A DNA stretch of 64,000 bases from a virus. The first letter of the stretch is position 1; the number at the start of each line of letters is the position of its first letter. This document shows, one piece after another, positions 59,308-64,000 of the stretch. The notes beneath the pieces were generated by a model that did not search any database, was not told the DNA's origin, and saw only the letters and a program-made list of their open reading frames with translations. The position numbers and the translations under genes are program-made. The stretch lies in IMG/VR virus record IMGVR_UViG_3300020169_000014, positions 1 through 64,000 of that record. One strand, given 5' to 3'.

Positions 59308-60371
59308 TATTGACCCATGAGTTCAGAAAACTCATTAACAATACCCTTTATAGAATCGGGTTTGATGAGTTTGATTTGACGGAGACTTTCATTAACATTC
59401 GTTAGATAGTCTTTCATGGTAACTTCGACAGCACCCACCGGTTTGGATTGTGTGAGGGGATCGATATCAATCCAGTTACCATCAACATCTTCGTAGTGAT
59501 GCGTCCCCAAATACTGAGGTTGTTCACCATATACCAACATTGATGTCGAAGTGCCCGCAGGATTGGTATATGACAACTCTTCTCCGGTTTGAAAAGATCC
59601 ATCAGTCAAGTTCTTGGTATTAATATAATACGTCAACTTATATTCTGAAGTAGGATCGAATGCGACATTGGTGATGGTTGCTTTTCTCTCGAAAGGATCT
59701 AATGTTATTTCATACGAAGATAATTGTAAACCATCTTTCAATAACACCCATGTAAGGGGTTGAGTAAAGGTTTCTGCCCCTAATGCATCTGTCCTCTCTA
59801 GGTTTATAATACCATTAGAGTCCGGAGTCACAACCTCTTCACGTACTTCCGAAGTCAATACAACATTGATAGTATCGATAATAAACGTTCCGAGTGATAG
59901 ATCTCGTTTGATGATCTGTCCTCTGGTACCGGATACGTTACCCGTTACGATAGCACCAACTTCAAATTGATCCGGTGCGGTACCTATAATTTTAGTACGA
60001 TAGATTGGTTGGTTGTCATCATCATAGTAATCAATAACATCTTCTTGTTGCAACTGTACCGTCACCATTCGGTGTGGGTATCTTTTCTGTGCAGCACTAT
60101 GGACTTCAGATAATGTCAATGGCCAACCGCCTTCTCGGATATGATCATTCACGAGAAAGAATGTCCAGTAATAATCCGTAGTGCCATATAAACGAAAGGA
60201 TGTTTGATCTGGTCTTTCGTTGACAGGTATGGTATAATCAGAAAGAAATAGATCGCGTGACTTTATCTGATCAATCATATCAACATATTGTGTTAGATTG
60301 GTCGCGACAGAAAGAGAAGTCTCGTCACCAAACCGATAAAGTGTTGGTCTGAAGTTATAGAAATATGACAT
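59307..60371 (-). CDS. 53: Baseplate wedge protein gp53
   Basis: 354 aa against 196 in T4. The N terminus matches gp53, including YGTTDYYWTFFLVNDHIREG (T4 YGNPQLYWVLLMCNDNYDPY) and WPLTLSEVHSAAQKRYP. The C terminus SLRQIKLIKPDSIKGIVNEF has the T4 LRQIKIIAKSDINSFMNDL signature. Between them is an extra 170-residue beta-rich region (IIGTAPDQFEVGAIVTGNVS, YEITLDPFERKATITNVAFD), so this gp53 is enlarged. It lies directly behind gp48, with one-base junctions on both sides. Confidence 0.9.
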   Translation of the reverse strand: MSYFYNFRPTLYRFGDETSLSVATNLTQYVDMIDQIKSRDLFLSDYTIPVNERPDQTSFRLYGTTDYYWTFFLVNDHIREGGWPLTLSEVHSAAQKRYPHRMVTVQLQQEDVIDYYDDDNQPIYRTKIIGTAPDQFEVGAIVTGNVSGTRGQIIKRDLSLGTFIIDTINVVLTSEVREEVVTPDSNGIINLERTDALGAETFTQPLTWVLLKDGLQLSSYEITLDPFERKATITNVAFDPTSEYKLTYYINTKNLTDGSFQTGEELSYTNPAGTSTSMLVYGEQPQYLGTHHYEDVDGNWIDIDPLTQSKPVGAVEVTMKDYLTNVNESLRQIKLIKPDSIKGIVNEFSELMGQ

Positions 60372-61513
60372 TAGAAACCTCCTTCAGATACGTCTTTGCG
60401 TACTAGTGCTTTCGTCTCTTGGAAACTCAAGGTCATGTCAACTTCCATGAAGTTACCATCCTCGTGCATTGCCATTTGAGATGAGTTGAACGTTGTAGAT
60501 ACATCACGGAGATAACAGGGTTTGATCTTAGCAAGGCCTGGAATCTTTCTTCCGTCATATTCGAATTCTATATTAAACTTGTTGGGGAATTTATAACCCA
60601 GTGATATTGGATTAGGTGCGCCAATATCAGCGGTGATCTCATCAGGATATAATTCAGTTCGCAACAGTCTTATAATTTCATTGATCTCTCTTGCTTCACT
60701 TGCGGATCTTGCGATCATCTTAAACGCAAATGCAAACTCACGAATGTTTGGTTGTTTGAACAAAACCCGTGAATTGGGGTTGAGTGTAACACCACCTGCG
60801 AGTTTTGAAACTGCTTGTGCCTCTGCACCAAAAGAACCAAACTTAGATGCGAGTTGTACACCTGCAAGTTTCGCAAGATCTGTATTGTCGCCCGAAGTGA
60901 GATTACTTACAAATGAACCCAAACCTTTAACCATAGATGATGCGAACCCAAGACCCGCTTCCATAGTTGCGCCAGTAGCACCAAGATCGAAGTTCTCGTA
61001 TGTTACATTGTCACGGAACGATAGTCCCATGGGGAGATATAAACTAATAGAACTAGTAGTTATGGGAATACTCTCTTTGGTAGAATTGGATTGTTTCTCA
61101 AGTCCTTCATATGATCTTATCTGTTCTATCAGTTCTTTTTCTTTCTGTAGAAGTTGTTGCTTTTCTAACTCTTCAGAACCAGTAAAGAAACTACCTTCAA
61201 TTTCTTCATTCAATTCTTTAACTCTACCTTTAAGAGCTTCAAGATCACCTTTCAACTTCTTTGTCTGTGCAGAAAATACATTGACATTACTTGTGCCGGT
61301 GGATTTGTCTTCATTCACACTGAAAATGACCCGTGCCTTGTAATCGGTATCGTCTATTGGGTACCTGAGTTGTCTAACACTCCCTTCACCGCCCACAGTT
61401 TCTCCGACTGGTACTGCCGGTGGTTGTTGTTTTGCACCACCACCAGCGGCAAGTCTAATCTGTTCCGGAGTGAGTTTGTCTCCGACCTTTACGTCATATA
61501 TATTATCAGGCAT
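60371..61513 (-). CDS. 48: Baseplate tail-tube cap gp48
   Basis: 380 aa; T4 gp48 is 364. Together with gp54 it caps the hub and starts tail tube polymerisation. An N-terminal Ala/Pro/Gly stretch is followed by a coiled coil at about 83-145 (KKLKGDLEALKGRVKELNEE, EKQQLLQKEKELIEQIRSYE). From 150 on, a tail-tube-like domain appears: ISLYLPMGLSFRDNVTYEN, NPNSRVLFKQPNIREFAFAF, KMIARSASEAREINEIIRLL, and YLRDVSTTFNSSQMAMHEDG then FMEVDMTLSFQETKAL. These are standard gp48 blocks. It is the first gene of the leftward operon, after a perfect late promoter. Confidence 0.9.
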   Translation of the reverse strand: MPDNIYDVKVGDKLTPEQIRLAAGGGAKQQPPAVPVGETVGGEGSVRQLRYPIDDTDYKARVIFSVNEDKSTGTSNVNVFSAQTKKLKGDLEALKGRVKELNEEIEGSFFTGSEELEKQQLLQKEKELIEQIRSYEGLEKQSNSTKESIPITTSSISLYLPMGLSFRDNVTYENFDLGATGATMEAGLGFASSMVKGLGSFVSNLTSGDNTDLAKLAGVQLASKFGSFGAEAQAVSKLAGGVTLNPNSRVLFKQPNIREFAFAFKMIARSASEAREINEIIRLLRTELYPDEITADIGAPNPISLGYKFPNKFNIEFEYDGRKIPGLAKIKPCYLRDVSTTFNSSQMAMHEDGNFMEVDMTLSFQETKALVRKDVSEGGF

Positions 61514-61523
61514 TTATCCGATC

Positions 61524-61531
61524 CATAAATA
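61524..61531 (+). promoter_or_regulatory. Late promoter variant CATAAATA for gp4
   Basis: One mismatch from the late consensus on the plus strand, 33 bases before the gp4 ATG. It faces the minus-strand late promoter at 61558-61565. Confidence 0.5.
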
Positions 61532-61557
61532 GGTTAAAATCTTTAAAACTTTAAAAC

Positions 61558-61565
61558 TATTTATA
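61558..61565 (-). promoter_or_regulatory. Late promoter motif TATAAATA for the gp48 operon
   Basis: Perfect late motif on the minus strand, 45 bases before gp48. Its last base overlaps the first base of the gp4 start codon on the other strand. Confidence 0.75.
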
Positions 61566-62071
61566 TGAAAACTTACAAAGGAAAATACAAAATCCGGAAT
61601 GAATCCAAGTATCTTGGTGATCCCAAGAATGTGGTGTATCGTTCGGGATGGGAAAAGGCTGTCATGATATGGTGTGACGACAATCCCAATGTGGTTGGTT
61701 GGGTAAGTGAAGAAGTTATTATACCATATATTTGCGAGACTGACAAGCGTCCCCATCGTTATTTCATGGACTTTATGGTCAAGTACAAGGATGGACGCAC
61801 TGTACTGATCGAAGTCAAACCGCATAAAGAGACAATCAAACCCAAGACCGGACAAGGAAGACCTCGAAGACAAGTACTTAGTGAAACATTGACATATATT
61901 AAAAACATAAGTAAGTGGACAGCGACCGAGAAGTATGTTGCGGATAGAGGTTGGCACTTTGAAATATGGGACGAACATAAACTAAGGGCCATGGGAATTT
62001 TACCCAAACCATTAGGAAAGAAACCAATTAAACCATTGAAGAAAATGAAACCGTATAAGAGAAAGAAGTGA
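61565..62071 (+). CDS. 4: Head completion nuclease-like protein gp4
   Basis: 168 aa; T4 gp4 is 150. Head-completion protein needed before tail joining, with a restriction-endonuclease (TnsA-like) fold. Family block: KYLGDPKNVVYRSGWEKAVM at 15-34, WVSEEVIIPY at 46-55, KRPHRYFMDFMVKYKDGRTV at 61-80, LIEVKPHKET at 81-90. Candidate metal residues are Glu30, Asp69, Glu83 and Lys85 (E...D...ExK). The tail is very basic (KPLGKKPIKPLKKMKPYKRK), fitting DNA contact. First gene of the rightward operon; its stop overlaps the next start (GTGA). Confidence 0.92.
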   Translation: MKTYKGKYKIRNESKYLGDPKNVVYRSGWEKAVMIWCDDNPNVVGWVSEEVIIPYICETDKRPHRYFMDFMVKYKDGRTVLIEVKPHKETIKPKTGQGRPRRQVLSETLTYIKNISKWTATEKYVADRGWHFEIWDEHKLRAMGILPKPLGKKPIKPLKKMKPYKRKK

Positions 62072-62670
62072 TTAACAAGAAAGTATATTTTATAGGAATG
62101 AACAAGATTGCAACCACGTCATTCCACGAGTTATTTAAAGCATCAGGATACCGGTCATGGCATTATTCCTGCATGGACGAATTTACTGGGGAACCGTTGG
62201 TACTCGCACAACAGATGGGACAGAATGTTGATGAAAATAAATATGTGATGAAAAGTATTGATCATGCACAGGTCTATAGTGATTTGTTTTTCCATCGTGA
62301 TTATGCGTGGGTAGATGGCGTCAAGTGGTTCGACAAACTCTACAATAATAATCCAAATGCTTATTTTATATTGCAGACTCGTGATATGGAAGACTGGTTG
62401 GACAGTAAACGTAGACACAAGGACGGTGATTATATGAGACGTTGTTGTGAATATCATGACCTAGAGCCAGATGAGATGTTAGAATGGTTCCGCAATGATC
62501 GAGAAGAACATGAAGATAATGTTCGTTCTTTTTTTACAAACAAGAAGTATGCAAATTTCCTTGAATGGAACCTCAATACCGACCACATATCGAAGTTGAT
62601 CAATTTCGTCAAACCAGACTTTATACTCAAAGAAAAAGATTGGGGGCGTCATGGCAAACTATATAAATAA
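62068..62670 (+). CDS. Sulfotransferase-like protein
   Basis: 200 aa, GTG start at 62068 overlapping the gp4 stop; the next ATG (62098) would cut off the first strand. PAPS-dependent sulfotransferase pattern: 5'-phosphosulfate loop in VYFIGMNKIATTSFHELFKA at 6-25, and the 3'-phosphate region FILQTRDMEDWLDSKRRH with Arg/Ser spaced as in the family. The C terminus is short and charged. Phage sulfotransferase-like genes occur in marine T4-like phages, but their acceptors are unknown. Here it sits between a head gene and tail genes in a late operon, so a virion or lipid/sugar substrate is possible. Confidence 0.78.
   Translation: MINKKVYFIGMNKIATTSFHELFKASGYRSWHYSCMDEFTGEPLVLAQQMGQNVDENKYVMKSIDHAQVYSDLFFHRDYAWVDGVKWFDKLYNNNPNAYFILQTRDMEDWLDSKRRHKDGDYMRRCCEYHDLEPDEMLEWFRNDREEHEDNVRSFFTNKKYANFLEWNLNTDHISKLINFVKPDFILKEKDWGRHGKLYK
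62662..62669 (+). promoter_or_regulatory. Late promoter motif TATAAATA
   Basis: Perfect late motif on the plus strand, overlapping the last codons and stop of the sulfotransferase gene, 28 bases before the next start. Confidence 0.75.
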
Positions 62671-62696
62671 AGACATGGATTTTAACAGGAAGACAC

Positions 62697-63281
62697 ATGT
62701 CTGACATATTCAATAGATTAGAACGACAGGCATTCCGTGCGGGTATTACACCTCGGACGAAGGAAAGTCGTGCGTGGTTTCTGAAGAAAGCACAGAATAT
62801 GCGGGGTATCAATCGAGAGTCTTTGATGAAGGAAGAACCCATCAAGGCAAGATCTAAACAGATCATTGGTGGTATGTTCATGTTTACCTATGATCCTAAA
62901 CATAAAGACAAACTACCATACTATGATGCATTTCCATTGGTGATTGTTCTTGGGCCTGCGAAGGGTGGATTCTTAGGATTGAATCTACACTATCTACCAC
63001 CCAAGTTGAGGATGCAGTTCTTTGCGAACATCATGGATATCCAAGGTAGTAAGTTGAGTGAAGATGATAAGTTTTCTTTGACATATAGAATGTTAAAGAA
63101 ATCTTCGAATCTGAGATACTTCAAACCATGTGTTAAACATTATTTGAATTCTCAGGTCACCAGTCGTTTTGCGGAAGTACCTGCACCAGAATGGGAGATT
63201 GCAATCTTTCTGCCAACCGCACAGTTCCGCAAACGAAACAGTTATAAGGTTCATTACGATAGTAGGCAGATGATACGATGA
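62697..63281 (+). CDS. Phage protein of unknown function between gp4 and gp54-like genes
   Basis: 194 aa. The sequence looks like a conserved T4-like phage family by its strong blocks: MSDIFNRLERQAFRAGITPR, TKESRAWFLKKAQNM, IIGGMFMFTYDPKHKDKLPY, YDAFPLVIVLGPAKGGFLGL, NLHYLPPKLRMQFF, CVKHYLNSQVTSRF and VPAPEWEIAIFLPTAQFRK. It could be the DNA end-protector gp2, which neighbours gp4 in T4, but it is shorter than T4 gp2 (274) and I cannot confirm it. It has its own late promoter, and its stop overlaps the next start (ATGA). Confidence 0.65.
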   Translation: MSDIFNRLERQAFRAGITPRTKESRAWFLKKAQNMRGINRESLMKEEPIKARSKQIIGGMFMFTYDPKHKDKLPYYDAFPLVIVLGPAKGGFLGLNLHYLPPKLRMQFFANIMDIQGSKLSEDDKFSLTYRMLKKSSNLRYFKPCVKHYLNSQVTSRFAEVPAPEWEIAIFLPTAQFRKRNSYKVHYDSRQMIR

Positions 63282-64000
63282 GTGCAGGATTTTCAATCGA
63301 AGACCTAAAGGGTCAAATAGGTGGTTCAGGTGGACTTGCGAAAGCAAACCAGTTCATGGTTCAACTACCCCAACTAGAGAATTTCAGAGTAGATGCGAGA
63401 GAGTTGAATTTATTCTGTACGGTCGCTGCATTACCTGGCCGACAGATCATGAGTTTAGATCATGCGATTGGTACAACCAACCGAAAGATTGCGAATGGAT
63501 ATGCAACAACAGATCTGACATTGACTTTTCTGGTTGCGAACAATCACATCATTCGTCAGTACTTCGAAGCGTGGCAGAATGAAGCACACGATCAGGTAAA
63601 TCGAACTGTAGGTTATTTCGAAGACTACACTAAAACAGTTCAGATTTCTACTATGGAAAGAGGTCTTAGATTAAGTATTGTTAAGAAACAATTAGGATTT
63701 GTAGATAAGGTACCGAGTTTCTTAAAGAATCGATTACCAAAGATAGGCCCTTTTGATCTTTCTCAAGGAGAACTTGATCTTGGTGGTTCCTTTTCTATGA
63801 AGACTACATATACATGTAACCTGTTGGAATGTTATCCAACATCATTGACTGATCAAACATTGGGTAATGGTGAAGAAGGTGTTATGGAATTGAGTGTACA
63901 ATTGTCGTATACTGATTGGGAAAGTGTGGTCGGTGACTACACTAAAGAAGGTGAAGATATTGCACGTGGTGCGGTAAGCGGAGTCTTTGCAAAATTATTT
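63278..64000 (+). CDS. 54: gp54-like tail tube initiator, 3' end outside window
   Basis: 241 codons are present without a stop. Tail-tube-fold protein: KANQFMVQLPQLENFRVD at 23-40, FCTVAALPGRQIMSLDHAIG at 47-66, the strand YATTDLTLTFLVANNHIIRQ then YFEAWQNEAHD near 76-105, and a late segment FSMKTTYTCNLLECYPTSLT, VMELSVQLSYTDWESVVGDY. This layout agrees with T4 gp54, which sits on gp48 and starts tube growth, though identity is low. The N-terminal IEDLKGQIGGSGGLAKA is a helix plus Gly linker. A second tube-fold baseplate protein is the main alternative. Confidence 0.75.
   Translation, partial: MSAGFSIEDLKGQIGGSGGLAKANQFMVQLPQLENFRVDARELNLFCTVAALPGRQIMSLDHAIGTTNRKIANGYATTDLTLTFLVANNHIIRQYFEAWQNEAHDQVNRTVGYFEDYTKTVQISTMERGLRLSIVKKQLGFVDKVPSFLKNRLPKIGPFDLSQGELDLGGSFSMKTTYTCNLLECYPTSLTDQTLGNGEEGVMELSVQLSYTDWESVVGDYTKEGEDIARGAVSGVFAKLF

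Noticed and set aside
1-64000. tRNA genes or host-derived photosynthesis/metabolism genes
   Set aside because: Intergenic gaps are all under about 190 bases and none shows a cloverleaf. No psbA, talC, phoH or similar protein was recognised in this window.

Overview
This window is a contiguous piece of a tailed-phage genome of the T4 superfamily (myovirus morphology). The evidence is an almost complete, co-oriented set of T4-type genes in the order known from marine 'exo-T4' phages (cyanophages, pelagiphages and relatives): 46, 47, 55, uvsW, uvsY, 23, 22, 21, core proteins, 20, 19, 18, 17, 16, 15, 14, 13, fibre genes, 8, 7, 6, 25, hub genes, 27, 53, 48, then on the other strand 4 and a 54-like gene. 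Base composition is moderately AT-rich. No photosynthesis, carbon-metabolism or tRNA gene is visible, so the host cannot be named. The promoters match bacterial sigma70 and T4 late consensus sequences.

Layout. Positions 1-7127 (minus strand) hold recombination and late-transcription genes: SbcCD-like nuclease gp46/gp47, late sigma factor gp55, helicase UvsW and mediator UvsY. Accessory enzymes lie between them: a Mom-like acyltransferase, a cytidylyltransferase and a 2OG-Fe(II) oxygenase-like protein. gp46, gp47 and gp55 each have a perfect TTGACA-17 bp-TATAAT promoter. Positions 7128-20659 hold the capsid, portal, terminase, tail tube, sheath and neck genes; the neck protein gp14 carries an inserted LamG-like domain. 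Positions 20671-49604 are a large fibre and decoration region. It includes two giant Tyr/Thr/Arg-repeat proteins (1786 and 1028 aa) followed by a coiled-coil protein, a glycosyltransferase and a second 2OG-Fe(II) oxygenase-like protein. Positions 49641-61513 encode the baseplate wedge and hub. There the T4 gp5 functions appear divided over three ORFs, and a hub protein ends in an intact-looking amidase domain. After a promoter region at 61514-61564 with opposing late promoters, the plus strand carries gp4, a sulfotransferase, an unidentified phage protein and a truncated gp54-like gene.

Regulation. Early genes use sigma70-type promoters. Structural genes carry the T4 late motif TATAAATA (recognised in T4 by gp55 with the sliding clamp) or one-mismatch variants, usually 20-45 bases before a start codon. 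A strong intrinsic terminator follows the major capsid gene. Most genes overlap by 1-17 bases or are separated by a few bases, which suggests translational coupling.

The most unusual content is the pair of Y-T-R repeat megaproteins with a possible glycosylation/hydroxylation cassette. Next are the rebuilt hub (lysozyme-like domain lacking its expected Glu, amidase moved to another protein), the LamG insertion in gp14, the Mom-like gene, and the apparently leaderless gp46 transcript.
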